The notes beneath the pieces were generated by a model. It was not told the DNA's origin. It saw only the letters and a program-made list of their open reading frames with translations, and did not search any database. Shown piece after piece: positions 45,831 to 58,745 of a DNA stretch of 64,000 bases. The stretch covers positions 1-64,000 of the forward strand of contig SAUG01000039.1 in NCBI GenBank assembly GCA_011316305.1, in the 5' to 3' direction. A program made the translations under genes and the position numbers. This DNA comes from Rusavskia elegans (lineage: Eukaryota; Ascomycota; Lecanoromycetes; Teloschistales; Teloschistaceae). Position 1 is the first letter of the stretch, and each line of letters begins with the position of its first letter.

Positions 45831-48463
45831 AATAATAACGAATAAGATTAAATAAAAAGTAAAAGTTAATTTTCGTACGATTTATATAGAAATAAATAAA
45901 TATATTAGCGGAAATTCGTTACTAACTACTATAATTTTAAACTTTTTAACTTTCGAAACTTTTCCTTTAATAATATTATCGATTATCTATTCTAATAATA
46001 GTAATAGTAACTACTATAGTATATTATACCCAATCAGACGGCGATTAGAATTATTATAAAATCTTTATATTATAAAAAATAGCGAACTAATAAAATAGAA
46101 ATTATTATTTATAAAAGTAAATACTATTTTAATATAATATTAGAAACTATAAATTAGATATATTTAATAGAACTTTCGCTTATATTAGTAGTTCCATTAA
46201 TTTATTTTTGAAAACGTTATCTTTTCTAGTAATTTCCGACGCTAGAATATTATAAATTCGTATAGAATTTTTCGGCGAATTTAGCCGATTTATTAAGTTT
46301 ATATATCTTTGAAAATTTAATATTCTTTTTATATAAATAAGTCGTCTTTTAGATATATACGATTCGTTTTTTTTCGAATAATTAACTTTATTTTAGCTAT
46401 ATAAAATTTAATGGAATAAATTTTATAATCTTTATATTAGCGATATTATCTATCTTTAGTTCACTATATAAATATATAATAGAAGTTCGGAGGTATATAT
46501 AGTAAATATTTATAAAAGTATCGCTGAAATAAGAATTCGTTTTTATTTTTATATAGATTATAATCTATAGTTAATAAAAAACTTTCGTTATAAATATTAA
46601 TTCTATAATCTTCTAAAAAACGAACAGATACGAAAACTAGAAGCCATATAGATAATAATTTTCTACTATTTCCTTTTACTCTATTATAGCTACGTTATTC
46701 GTCGTCGAAATAAATTATAGACCGTAATAATTTCTAGTCTAATTCTTTATAGAATAATAGAAATTTAGATTTTTAATTTTATCTTTCTAATCTACCGTTA
46801 ATAGTTTTAACGGATCTTGATATAAAAATAAATTTTTTATAATCTAAATCGAAATCTTATTAGCAAATATAGTTAAAAGAAAAGTAGCTAGTAGTCGTCT
46901 ATTAGCTAAATCTCCGTTATATATATTAAAGGCTATAGATTTATTTAACTATATATTTTTATCGGATACCGATTATATATAATTTAAATTTTAGCTCGGT
47001 TTTATATCTTTTTAGAAATTGTCTTTTTTTCTCTCTATATTTTCGGACTAGAGAAATATACTATTTTTACCGGCTATTTTTATAGACGCCTATATAGTCT
47101 ACTATAAAGTTCGCTATATATATATTCTAGAGATATAGTATATAGCAGCTTAATATTAAATAGAACGATTCTAAAACGAAAGAAAATACGAACGCGTAGA
47201 ATTTAACTTTATTAATAAAGATTACTCGAATTTTTGGTAAAACTTTTAGCTTCGTCGAAAGCGGTAAATATACTAAAATAAAGAAATAGTAGATAATTAT
47301 TTAGATTTCGATATAGCTATATTTATAATACGATAATTATATTATAATAAGCGGTACTATTATATTATAGCTTTATACTAAGATATAGAAAGGATTTAAT
47401 TTATTAAATTTTCGATTTAAACTTTTTCGATTAATAGATATATATCGTAGATATTTTAAAATAAAAAATCGTATCTAAAATCGCTATTAAACTTTTATTA
47501 AATATAATTTCGTAAATTAGTAAAAAGTTCCGCTTTTAATATTATTTTAGAATTATTTATATCTTTATTTACTCTTTATTCCACGGGAAATTAACGAAAA
47601 TAGCTTTCTTTTAAAATAAATAAAAGATGAAAATATTATAACTAAACTAAAACTATATTATATTTTATTATATATAAATATATAAAGTAATAAATACAAC
47701 TAAAAATCTAATTAATTTTTTTCTTTTCTAGAGATTTATATCTCGTCGTCGCCTTTTTTATAGAGATTTTTTTAGATATAGATCTAAATTTAGATAAATA
47801 ATTATTATCTAAATTTTTCGCTAGCTTTAATTTATAAAATTTTTTTCGTTTACGTTTTTCGCCTAGCGAAAGTTACTCTATAGTAATTTTCTTTAGTTTT
47901 CTACGCCTACGAGATATTTTCTATCTAATAGTAATATTTCTTTCTATAAAATAAATTTTTATATAACTCTTGCTAATTAAATAGTTATTAGCTAATTTAC
48001 TAGAAGATTTTATAATATAAATATTTGAATTCTTGGTTTAAATAATCTTCTATAAACAATACCAATTAATTTTAAATTATTAAAATTATTTAGTTCTAAT
48101 TAAAACTATATCTCTTTTAATAACAATATTATCTTTTATTTTTAAATTTTATAATTTTTTATTAGCTTTTATTTATACTATTATATTTTTAAATATTTTT
48201 ATTTAATCGCGCGTAAAATACGGCGTAGAATCGATTCTTTTATTATAATATTCCGGGAAAAAGCTAAAAGATTTAATAGATAGAAATAGATTATTACTAT
48301 ATAATAAATAGAAAAATAAAAATCTAGTAGTCGTATAAATACGAGTATATATAGTAAATAGAATCTAATTTAAATAAAAATTTTAAATTTTAGCTATTCG
48401 ATATAGTATTTAGTAAATATTTTTCTAAAAATTCCGTTAATATTATAAGCTATTTGAACTGCC

Positions 48464-48640
48464 TGCAGTTTATATAGAATTTAATAGAAGTAAAGGCATT
48501 GGCCGATAGTATCGGCTGACTAATACGTTGATTAAATCCCGTTTAACCGCGGTTTATTAGTTCTACGGGATTCGTTACCCGATTAGACCTAGCGTTCAGC
48601 CTTATTCGCTTATTTATAGAGGAGTTTTCTATCTATATAG
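48464..48640. other. Second non-RIP island
   Basis: Higher GC with CTGCCTGCAG, GGCATTGGCC and an AACCGCGGTT palindrome. It lies just downstream of the E integrase remnant. May mark the border of an unrecognised insertion. Confidence 0.4.
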
Positions 48641-49100
48641 AAATAATTAAGCTATTATCATCATTATAAATCGATTTATAACAGTTAAATCTTTTAATAA
48701 CGCTATTTATTCGTAGGTAGTAAAGTATTATATCTCGATATTTAACTTCTAATAGACGGTATATCTCGTCTATAGCTAGAATCTAAAGATTTATACTTCG
48801 ATTAATAATAATTTCTTTTAGAAAACCGTAGTTATAGTAGACCGATAGATAATAAATTCGGCTAGTACCTCAATTATTATATTTAGAAATAATACAAACT
48901 ATAGACAATCTATTAACGTAGTTAATCGCGGTTATAATCTATTTATTACTCTATTCGACTTCTTTTAAAAAACCGATAAAATCGAATTTCTAAAGTTTAA
49001 AACAATTAGATTTATTTTTTTAAATACCTAAAAGATATATTATATCTCGTTCAATATCGCGAGAAATAGTAATAAACTAATATTCGGTATAGTATTCAAT
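48560..49100 (-). pseudogene. Integrase core remnant of element E
   Basis: The minus-strand translation follows the Ty3/gypsy integrase core: a DFIG segment, IITAINY, YNYGFLKEIIINRSINL, and INSVIKRFNCY. The second catalytic Asp reads Asn and the catalytic Glu reads Lys, both G-to-A changes. Interspersed TAG/TAA stops replace Trp and Gln codons. Confidence 0.7.
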
Positions 49101-49399
49101 ATAATATTTAATATCTTTTTTTTTTATCTCGGGCTACTATTATCTTATAGAAATAATATATATTATTATTTTATATCAATAGTAACTACATTATTTATAG
49201 ATATAGTTCTAACCATTTATACGAGTCTATGCTAGAATATAGAATATTAACTATTTTAAAGTAAATCTCGATACTATATTATATATTCTTTAATTTGAAA
49301 ATAATATTTATATTTTTTTAAAATAGATTTTATTTCCGAATTATTAAATAGAACTCAGGATTCTTTATAAACTATAATAATATTATTAAACGAAATCGT

Positions 49400-49477
49400 A
49401 TAATTATTAACTTCGCCGATAAATAGCTAGAAGTCGTTTATTCGATTTAAAATATCCGCTACCGTTATTTTATACAA
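49400..49477 (-). pseudogene. RNase H to integrase linker of E (ADxLSR motif), third piece
   Basis: Reads VADILNRINDF, the degraded ADALSR motif that follows RNase H in Ty3/gypsy. It continues the frame of the 52813-52968 piece when element B and one target copy are removed. Confidence 0.7.
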
Positions 49478-49482
49478 CGTCC

Positions 49483-49875
49483 CTATATATCAGAAGGCGT
49501 TACGTTCGAGCCTAGCTATAGCCGTAGGCGTAGTTCGAGCTATTAAATAATAAAAAAATTTTAATACAGATTATTATAACAAATCTCGTATAGCTATAAA
49601 GATACGGTTATAATATTACGAAGCGTTTTTATTATAGAGGTAATTAAAAATAAAATAACGAAATATGGTTTATAATTATATTAATAACTAATAAAATAAG
49701 CTATCTAATAGAAATAAAAAGCGATATATATAATAAAAGAGCCGACGTACCCGATAGGGCCGATCTATTAAATAGAAATAGTCCTTCGGCTCTAGTAGTT
49801 CCAATAAAACTAAATTATTAGTTCGTTTATCTAATTAATAAATCTAATGATTTTTATAGAATTATAGATATAATA
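49483..49875 (-). repeat. 3' LTR of element B
   Basis: 393 bp, diverged copy of the common LTR family. Confidence 0.75.
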
Positions 49876-52406
49876 TAATTACTTTTATTATATTTTTTCC
49901 TTAATATATTATACTACGTTATATAAATCTAATTTTTTTTTAATTTTTTTTTTAATTTTTGGTTATATAATATTATATTTTAAATCTATAATTTTACTAA
50001 TATTTCTAGCGATATAGTAGAACTATATCATTTTTTTATAGTCGATATTTTCGTAATTTATCTAAAGTTTATAATATTCTTCCGGATATTAATATTTATA
50101 GTAAATATACGAAATCTAAAAGATTTTAGAATATATTTATTTCTAAAAAAATTTATATAGTTCTACTAGTTTCTTTTTTTTTATCCGATATTTCTTTTAA
50201 TTTACTAATTTCCTTTAAAGAGAAACGTTTCGAAGCCGAAAAAACTAAATTTTATATCGAAATCGAAGATATTATATCCGAATATTCCAGTAAAAATAAA
50301 GAAATTTAATTATTATATTTCTATTAAAATAAAATATATAATAATTAATCCGCCTATAAATTTAATTTTTATTATTTACTCGCTAAATAAATCCGTTTTA
50401 TTTAGTACTTTAAAGCGTTAGAAAAGAAAAAAAATAATTTTATTATTTAGGAATAGCGCGTTTTATTAGAGTTTAACGAGATTAGTAATTCTATATCTTT
50501 CGATTTAATCGAAGATTTTATACTAATCGTATAAAAGATATCTATTAAATTTTTATCTAAATTTAGTTCGGATAATTTTAATAGATTTTTAAAGAAATTT
50601 AATTTTTTTTTAGCTAATAAAAATATTTAATGTATAAAAGAAGATGTAATAAAATATTTTTTCGCGTTATTTTAATTTTCTAGTAATTTCTAATTATATA
50701 TCGATACTATAAATTATATTCGGATCTTCTAATATTTTCTCTAATTTTTATTTTTAGTAATTATTTTATTCTATAATTATATGATTAAAAACTATTCGTC
50801 TTTTAATTATACGTTTAATATACAATTTCGTATTTTTTTTTCGATTTTTTATCTGCTTCCGGCGTAAAATTATATTTAGTTCTTTCTATTTTATTAATAA
50901 TGTTTTGGTAGATTTTTTTTATATTATCTATCTATAGTTTTTAGATTATTTTTTAGATTATATAAAATTTTAAGTCTAGTTATATAAATAAATAGTAGTA
51001 TTTTTTCTAAATTTATATTTTCTATATTTCGCCTTTTTTTTAAAAAGGGTATCGATTTTTTTAATTTATTTATAATTTATATTTAATTTAATACTCTATT
51101 TATTATATAAAAACTTTTTCTACGCGAAAAGATATATTATTTATAGTTTTATTCTTTTTCTAACTATACTTTTCTATATCGGTATCAAAGAAATTAATTC
51201 TTTCTATTTATTTCTTAATATAATATATTATCTAGAGCTTTCGATTATTATAATATCTAAAATTCCGATAAATTTATTTTTTATTTTAATTTCGATTTTC
51301 GTAATTATATTATTTTATTAAAGATATTTTTAAATATATCCTTTAATCTAATTATATAATCTTTTCTATTTTTTTTTCTATTTTTAAAAGCTATTATTTT
51401 ATAATCCTTGATTTTAACTTTAAAAGCTACTATAAAAGATTTTTCGATTTTATATAGTTTAAACTCTAATATTAGCTTTTTTTTCGCTTTCTTTAGTTCT
51501 ATAAAGTATTATTTAAATTTCTTTTTATCTAATAAATAGATAAAGTAATTATTATTATAGTAGATCGTTTAACTTTTAGTTATATATTTTTTTAACTTTT
51601 TTTCTAGATAATTTCTCTATTATTTTAAACTAGTATTCGATTATTTCTATTACTTTTTTAATTAGATAATTTTTCTTAAAATATTCTATCTTTTTATATA
51701 AATAAAAAATTTTAGTCTATAGTTTTTTATTATCGATAGTATCGAACTCTATTAAATTCCTTTTAAACTATTTTTTAGCGGGTTCTATTTTATTAAATAT
51801 CTATTAATCTAAATATATTTTATATTATCTAATATAGATTCTTGTCGCTAGCTCGATTTGAAATATTAGTAAATCTAACTTTTAAATCGCTATTATAGTT
51901 TTTATATCTTTTATATAGAATTCTTAATATTAGTAGACTTTTAGAATTATATATTTCAAGTTTATTTTATAAACTAACGTTTTAAACTTAATAGTATAGA
52001 TAGTAACCGATTTTTACTACTTTAAAACTATTAGTTTCCTTTCTAATATTCTATTTTTATTATTATCTCCGAAGGCCTTTTTTATAGCTATAATTAGATT
52101 AACGAAGATATATAAAATCTATAAAATTTCGTTTTCCTTTTAGTTTTTTAGATTATTAAAATAGTTTTCTATATAGAGCTATATCTAATTAAAAGCTATC
52201 TTTTCTAAATATATTATTATAAATAGAATCTTTACTACTTTTTTAGAAAACTAGATTATAAATAATATAAAGTAGATATTTATCTAAATAAACTAAGATT
52301 TTAAAGATTTTTTATTCCTTTTATAGATATTAGACGTTAACGTTTTAATAGTATCGCTTCGATCTATAGAATAAGATAATAGAACTAATATAATAAATTA
52401 TTAAAA

Positions 52407-52807
52407 TATTATATCTCTATATATTAGAAGATATTATATTTAAATCTAGCTATAGTTATTAATATAGTCCGAATAATTAAAAAGTAAACGAATTCTAGTA
52501 TAAATTGTAATAACTAATTCTATATAGCTATAAAGGTACGGTTATAATATTATAAAACGTTTTCGTTATAGAAGTAATTAAAAGAAAAATTACTAAATAT
52601 ATTTAATAATTATATTATACTAAAAACAAAGGTATTTAATAGAAGTAAAAAGCGATATATATAGTAAAAAGATCGATATACCCGATAGAGCCGACCTACT
52701 AAATAGAGGCAGCTCTTCGACCCTAGCGGCTCTAATAGAACTAAGCTATTAGTCCGTTTATCTAAATCAATAAACGTAAAAACTTTGGTAGAATTATAGA
52801 CGTAATA
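52407..52807 (-). repeat. 5' LTR of element B
   Basis: 401 bp, followed by TSD TTTTA. Confidence 0.75.
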
Positions 52808-52812
52808 TTTTA

Positions 52813-52968
52813 CTATCCGGTTTATATTTAATATCGAGTTTATATTCTCTAAACTCCGCGAGCCAGCGAACGAACTTTCTAGAAGATTTAAAGATAGTTT
52901 TAAAATAATATAAATCTATATAATCCGTTCTAATAGTTATAATTATTCTATTTTCGATATACTTGTAA
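52813..52968 (-). pseudogene. RNase H remnant of E between insertions B and C, second piece
   Basis: Reads TDYIDLYYFK, then SSRKFVRWLAEFREYKLDIKY, a near-intact Ty3/gypsy RNase H end. This is the only host DNA left between B and C and fixes the element E frame on both sides. Confidence 0.78.
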
Positions 52969-52973
52969 CATTT

Positions 52974-53359
52974 CTGTATATCAAAAGGCGTTACGCTCGA
53001 GCCTAGCTATAGCCGTAGATATAGTCCGAACTACTAAATAGTAAAAGAGTCCTAGCGTAGATTATCGTAACTAATCCTATATAGCTATAGAGATACGGTT
53101 ACGGTTACGATATTACAAGGTATCTATATTATATGGTAATTAAAAAGAAAATAGTAGAGATATATTTAATAATTATATTAACGACTAATAAGAATAGCTA
53201 TTTATAGAAGTAATAAACGATATATATATTAAGAATAACCGTAAAAACCGACGGGTAGCCGCGTACTAAAAGTCCTATCGAAAGGAGCGGCTATAGATAA
53301 TTAGATTCCCTTATCTGGCTAATCTTCTAGGGAACTTCTATAGAGTCGTAGACGTAATA
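52974..53359 (-). repeat. 3' LTR of element C
   Basis: 386 bp; keeps the terminal TGTAAC on the plus strand. Confidence 0.8.
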
Positions 53360-53389
53360 CGGCCCCTTCTATAGCGTTTTCCTAAACCT

Positions 53390-53470
53390 TTTTAAAGCGC
53401 TCTAAACGTTTTTAAAATAGCTTTTCGGTTTCTAAGTATTTTTCTTATCCGGGAACTCTTTCCATTTTAC
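53390..53470 (-). pseudogene. Chromodomain remnant of element C
   Basis: The minus-strand translation VKWKEFPDKKNT, a stop at the expected Trp codon, then KP and a basic helix, fits the chromodomain that ends chromovirus integrases. It lies directly before the 3' LTR, as expected. Confidence 0.7.
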
Positions 53471-55429
53471 TAAAAATTTATCTATATTTTTCTTTTCGTT
53501 AATAATCTTTTTAATTTTATATTCTTTCCGTTTCTAATAATATTAGTCTTTAGCTAGTAATATATAACTAGGCGTTTTCTTAAATAATCTTATATAGAAT
53601 TTTAGAAAGATATTTATTATAGGAAGTTCAAAATATACTATTATTTCTTTTATATTTTATATTTAGAAGGCCCCTATATATAGCTTATCTAATTTTCTAT
53701 CGGTTAGATTTATTATTAAAAATAGTACTTTATTCTTTTTCTAGATATTATAGTATCTTCTAGACCTATCTACTTTTTCTTTAATTTTTTATTTCGTCTT
53801 TTTAATTTTTATCTTTACTTTAATCTAGTTATCCTTTATTCTATTAACGAAAATTTATACTATTAGATTCTTTATATCCGAGTATATATTTTATCGGATC
53901 GCTTTTCTATAAAGTAATTTATTAGATATTATCTATATATCTTCGTTATATAATAAATTAATTACTATTTATACTATCGGAAAGAACTATATCTTATTAT
54001 TACTTTTATCTAAATAATAGATTTTTAAGTAAGTTTCTAAAATCTAGTTTATTCTTTCTATCTAGCTATCTATTTATAGATAGAATAAAGTTAATATAGT
54101 CTATTCTATTTCTACTATCTATATTAGTCCTTTTATAAAGTTTAAGACGAAAAGTTTATCTCTATCCGATATAATTTTCTCTACGATTCTATTTTTATAG
54201 AAAACTATCTATAGAAGTAAAAATACGAGCTATTCTACTATTATTATTATTTTTTACGGTATAAACCTTATATATTTCGTAAATCTATCGACTATTATCG
54301 CTATTATATCGTATAATATCTATATATATAGGTCGACTAATTCCGGTAACCCCGTAATAAAATCTATCGCGATTTACTAGTAAAGTAAACTTAGGATCTA
54401 TATAGATTAAAGTTTACTAGCCAGTTTTTATTAGCTATTTTTTAATATATTCTTCTATATATTTTTTTAGTATCGGTATATTAGTTTTTTCTTAAATCTA
54501 TTTAAAGATTTTTATAATATCCTAATATTCTACTATTCTAGAATTATATATTTAGCGGATTATTTTATTAATTTTTTTTTAAATATTTCTATCCTTTCGA
54601 AAATATTTCCTACTTTTTTTAAAAATAGTCTGGTTATTTTTTCTGCGGCTTTATAGTTCGTTTTATTATTTAAAATATTAGTAACTATATTATTAGTATC
54701 TTTAATATATTTTATTTCGAAGTTATAATAGGTTATTTCTTCTATTTATTTTATCTATCTTTAGTTAAACTCTTTATTAACTAGAAAGAAAAGAAGATTC
54801 TTATAGTCCGTATATATAACTATCTTTTTATTTATTCTATTTATATATATTTTCTAATATACGAAACTAGTAATAATTACTAGTATTTCTTTATCTATTA
54901 TTATATAATTAAATTCTATTAATATTAATTTCCTAGAAAAATATTCTAGAAGTTTACCTTTTTATAATATATATAATCTAATTACTCTATTTCAAATATC
55001 TATATAGAAGACGATTTTTTCGTTAAAATTAAAAATCCCTAGCGTTTCCTCCGTTATAAAACTTTACTTAAATTTTTTAAACGCTTCGTTTTCTACTCGC
55101 GTCTAGTAAAACGTAGTATTATTTTTTAGTAGATCTATTAGTAGGACCGTTTTCTTCCTATATCTTTCTATTATATTTTAGTAAAATTTTATAAATTCTA
55201 GAAAACTTTAGATATCTTTTTTATTTTTAGGTATTAGCTATTTCTATATTATTTATAATTTATTTACCTCTATTATATTACTATCTAGCTTTAATATATA
55301 GTCTAAAAATATTACTTCGTATTTAAAAAAATCTGATTTTTCTTCTTTTATTTTAAAATTATATTCTCGGAATCTCTATAATATTTTATAAATATATTAT
55401 TTATATTTTTTCTTCGTTTCGAAAAAAAT

Positions 55430-55470
55430 AAATATATTATCTATATAGACTATAATAAAGATATCGAGAT
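55430..55470 (-). pseudogene. Reverse transcriptase catalytic box of element C
   Basis: Minus-strand reading is IVYIDNIFIF; the YxDD box lies at 55436-55447 with the second Asp changed to Asn (GAT to AAT). Confidence 0.75.
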
Positions 55471-56383
55471 AGTCGTATAATACTTTATTAACTATATATT
55501 ATAGGGTCGTCGGTACGTCTATTAATCCGAAAAATATAATTAAATATTCGAATAGTTCGTATTTTATTTTAAATATTATTTTCTATTTATTTTCTATTTT
55601 AATTTTTAATAAATTAAAGGCGTCCTTTAAATTAAATTTAATAAAAAATTTAGCTTTTTCGATTCTATTCTTTAAGTCTACTAGAAAGAGAAATAGATAT
55701 TTATTTTTTTATAATACTTTATTAAATTATCTAAAGTCGATATAAAATCTAAAATTACTATTTTTTTTCGGGATAAATATTACCGAGTATTTTATTTTTA
55801 ATTTAGAATATTATATATATCTTCTTTTTAGATTATAGTTAATATATTACCGTAATACTTTTAACTAATTATTATTTAATCTATAAATTAGGCTGGCTTT
55901 TAGCTTTTCCGGGTCTATAATAATAATTTTATAGTTTTTTTTAATATAAAATAGTAAAGGTAACTTTTTTTCCGGTTTCTTTAATATATTTTAGAATTTT
56001 TTAAAAAATAGTAAAATTTTATTTATAGTAGTTAATTCCTTTTTAATCTACTATTTCCGAGTAAAGATATTATATACTTTTTTTATTTCAGCTAGCCTTT
56101 TAGATATATTAAATAGATAGTTTCTAATTTTTATTTATATCGTTTTTTAAATAATTTCTAGATTCTATTATATAAGCTATATAATATCTAAATATATATC
56201 CTTTTATATTTTTATAATATTAAAAATAATTCTTTTTTTATATCAATTTTATCGTATCTATAGAGGTTTAATATAATATTTAATTCTAATAAACCTTCTT
56301 TTATTAATAGTTCCTATAAAATAAAATTTTGTTTTTCTAGTTAAAGAGATATTAAACCTTTTTATATATTCTTCTAATATAAT

Positions 56384-56404
56384 ATTCCGAATAGCGTCTA
56401 AATT
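56384..56404 (-). pseudogene. Protease active-site strand of element C
   Basis: Reads NLDAIRN where Ty3/gypsy proteases have a DSGATRN type strand. Each difference is a single C-to-T or G-to-A change. Confidence 0.65.
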
Positions 56405-56484
56405 AATTAAAGTTTTTATAGGTTATTTAAATAATATTAGTTAGATAAAAACTGATTTTTATCTATTTTCCGGAATTATTAAAG

Positions 56485-56893
56485 TATAACGTCTCTATAT
56501 ATTAGAAGACGTTATACTCGAGCCTAGCTATAGCTATAGATATAGTTCGAGCTACTAAATAGTAAAGGAATTCTAATATAGATTATTATAATTAATTTTA
56601 TATAGCCGCAGAGGTATAGTTATAATATTAGGAGATATCTTTATTATAAAATAATTAAAAAGAGAATAAAAGAATATTATTTAATAATTATATTAATAAC
56701 TAATAAAAGATATAATCTACGGGAATAATAAGCGATATATATATTAAAAGTAGCTGTAAAGGCCGACGGATAGCCGCGTACTAAAAGCTCTATCGAGAAG
56801 AGCGGCTATAGCGGCTACGAGCGGCTATAGATAATTAGACTCGCTTATTTAGCTAATCCTCTAGGAAATCTCTGTGGAGTCGTAGATATAACA
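56485..56893 (-). repeat. 5' LTR of element C
   Basis: 409 bp; keeps the terminal TG on the minus strand and is followed by TSD ATACT. Confidence 0.8.
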
Positions 56894-56898
56894 ATACT

Positions 56899-57000
56899 AG
56901 TAATATCGCCGTAGAAATTTTCTAATAGTAAAAAGTATTCGTTTATAGATAGCGTAATTATATTCTATAGATATAAATATTTAACTTTTATAAATAATAG
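56899..57000 (-). pseudogene. RNase H remnant of E, first piece
   Basis: Reads NYAIYKRILFTIRKFLRRYY, matching the NYxxxDKELLAI...W(R)xY region of RNase H, and ends at the ATACT target of element C. Confidence 0.7.
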
Positions 57001-57479
57001 ATTATTTAATACTATCGATATCTATCTAATCGAGAATAGCGTTCTATCTAAAATCGGAAGTATTTATTTCGATAATAAAAGAGAGAATTATATTAGAATA
57101 AATAATAATTATATTATTTATTATAATATTTTTAATTAGTTCGTATATATTTCGAACGAGGAAATTTATTTAAAGTAGCTTATATTTTTTATCTTCTAAA
57201 CTTTAGATTAATTTATAGAAAAATCTATATATTATTAAAAAACCTTCTATTAATTTCCAGTAGTAAATATATAATTCTAAAAAGGATCGTATATTATATA
57301 CTATTTATAGTAGCGGCTAGTTTCTAATAGTTTTTACTTTCGCTATATTTTTATAGATTTTTCTATTACTAAAAATATATCTATAGTATTTTATAGATTT
57401 CTAGAAAAATATATACTTTAAAGATTTTATAAATAGTTAGTTTTTTCAGAGTATCTCTATAATAGTTTTAATATACTAT

Positions 57480-57960
57480 AGATATCTTCCCTCATTTCTA
57501 AAATAAATTAAAATATTATTGAAGTAAATTACTATAAAATTATTAAAAAACGGTTTAAATATATTATTTATTATAGTTTCGAATATTATAAATACGTTCG
57601 TCAATCTAAATAGTATAACTAAAAACTTTTATCTACTAGTTTTAGTATTAAAAGCTGTTTTTATACGATCTTTTTTAATAATATTAATCTACTACTAATC
57701 GTTTATTAGATTAATTTTACTAAAATACTTTGCTATCCCGATAATATCTAGATAATTTTAAATTTTAGATAAAGGATATTTATTCTTTATTGTTATACTA
57801 TTAAGACTCTAGTAGTCGATATATATACGCTATTTATCGTTCTTTTTCTTTGAAAAAAAAAAAAAAAAGAAAGCTTTATATAAAATTTAATTTAATCGAA
57901 TTAATTTTCTTTCAATAAAATACTTAATTTAATACTTCTATTCTTTATTCTATTTGGATA
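57480..57960 (-). pseudogene. Reverse transcriptase remnant of element E
   Basis: Minus-strand translation gives IDY, SLNSITIKNKYPL, KTAFNTK, FRLTNV and VIYFNNILIYFRNE, i.e. the consecutive RT motifs of Ty3/gypsy. The YxDD box (57515-57526) reads YFNN: both catalytic Asp are Asn. Confidence 0.8.
57857..57872. repeat. Poly-A run within element E
   Basis: About 16 A in a row inside the degraded RT region; likely made from a Lys-rich or GA-rich codon run. Confidence 0.6.
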
Positions 57961-58565
57961 ATAAACCATAATAAACTCTATTAATCGGTCGAGTATTATC
58001 GGTTTTAATTATATAATCTAATAGCTTCTCCGGTAGTAGTTATATCGAAAGGTTATTTTAGAAATAATTTTAAAATTTCGAACCGAAGATTCTATCTAAT
58101 TCTATATAGTCTATTATTTTCTAAACAGGGTTAAATTATTCCGGAAAGTTAGATTTACTTTATATAATATATAGATAGGTTTATACGCTCTTTCTAATAA
58201 ATTATTTAAATCTTTTAAAATTAATTTCGGAAAATTCGATCGTAGTATTTTTATAAAATTATAAACGATATATATTCGAGGCGCTATATAATCGATATAT
58301 AATTCTATTTTTCTAGATTTATATTTCTAGAATATTATAGTTAGATACTAAATTATCATATTTCTAAAACTTTTTTCTGAAAATTAGATATTAGTCTATA
58401 TCTAATACTATTTAAAAAATAATAGTAAAAATAGCTTTATAAAATTATAAAAATTCCGTTACTTGTAAAATATCTATAGTTCTATCGTCTTTAAACTATA
58501 TTCTATCCGATAACTACTAGAGTTCTAAATCTAATAAGTTAATAATACGTCTAGTAATAAAATAT

Positions 58566-58745
58566 ATCAGGGTTTTCGAAAAGTGACCTTGGGGGCCCTA
58601 TAATTTTGGTAGAAACCCTATAGACTCGAACGGCCCCCGGGCGTCCGAAGCGCCCGAGGAATTATTAGAAGCGCTCGGGGCGTTCCGGGCTCTCTAGAGT
58701 TCCTGAGCGGCTAATAATATTAGCCGCCGTAGAAAAGAAAAGTTT
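58566..58745. other. GC-rich, non-RIP island
   Basis: An abrupt 180-bp GC-rich segment (GTGACCTTGGGGGCCC, CGGGCGTCCGAAGCGCCCG hairpin, GAAGCGCTCGGGGCG) in the AT-rich block. CA/TG content shows it escaped most RIP. No partner end was found. Possibly the end of a young element or a unique piece too short to trigger RIP. Confidence 0.5.

Larger units (their letters stand above)
49483..52807 (-). mobile_element. LTR retroelement B (gag-type), inserted in E
   Basis: LTRs 49483-49875 and 52407-52807, TSD TTTTA at 49478-49482 and 52808-52812. Internal region about 2.53 kb, clearly the same as that of A (long blocks align, for example around 43.1 and 50.9 kb). It interrupts E between its RNase H end and its ADxLSR motif. 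Confidence 0.82.
52974..56893 (-). mobile_element. LTR retroelement C, chromovirus-type with pol but no gag
   Basis: LTRs 52974-53359 and 56485-56893, TSD ATACT at 52969-52973 and 56894-56898. The internal region is 3.1 kb. In minus-strand order it has protease (active-site strand 56384-56404), reverse transcriptase (YxDD box 55436-55447), integrase (about 54.2-54.5 kb) and a C-terminal chromodomain (about 53.39-53.47 kb). The protease begins about 100 bases after the 5' LTR, so no gag fits, and the leader found in A and D is missing. It interrupts E within RNase H. Confidence 0.8.
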
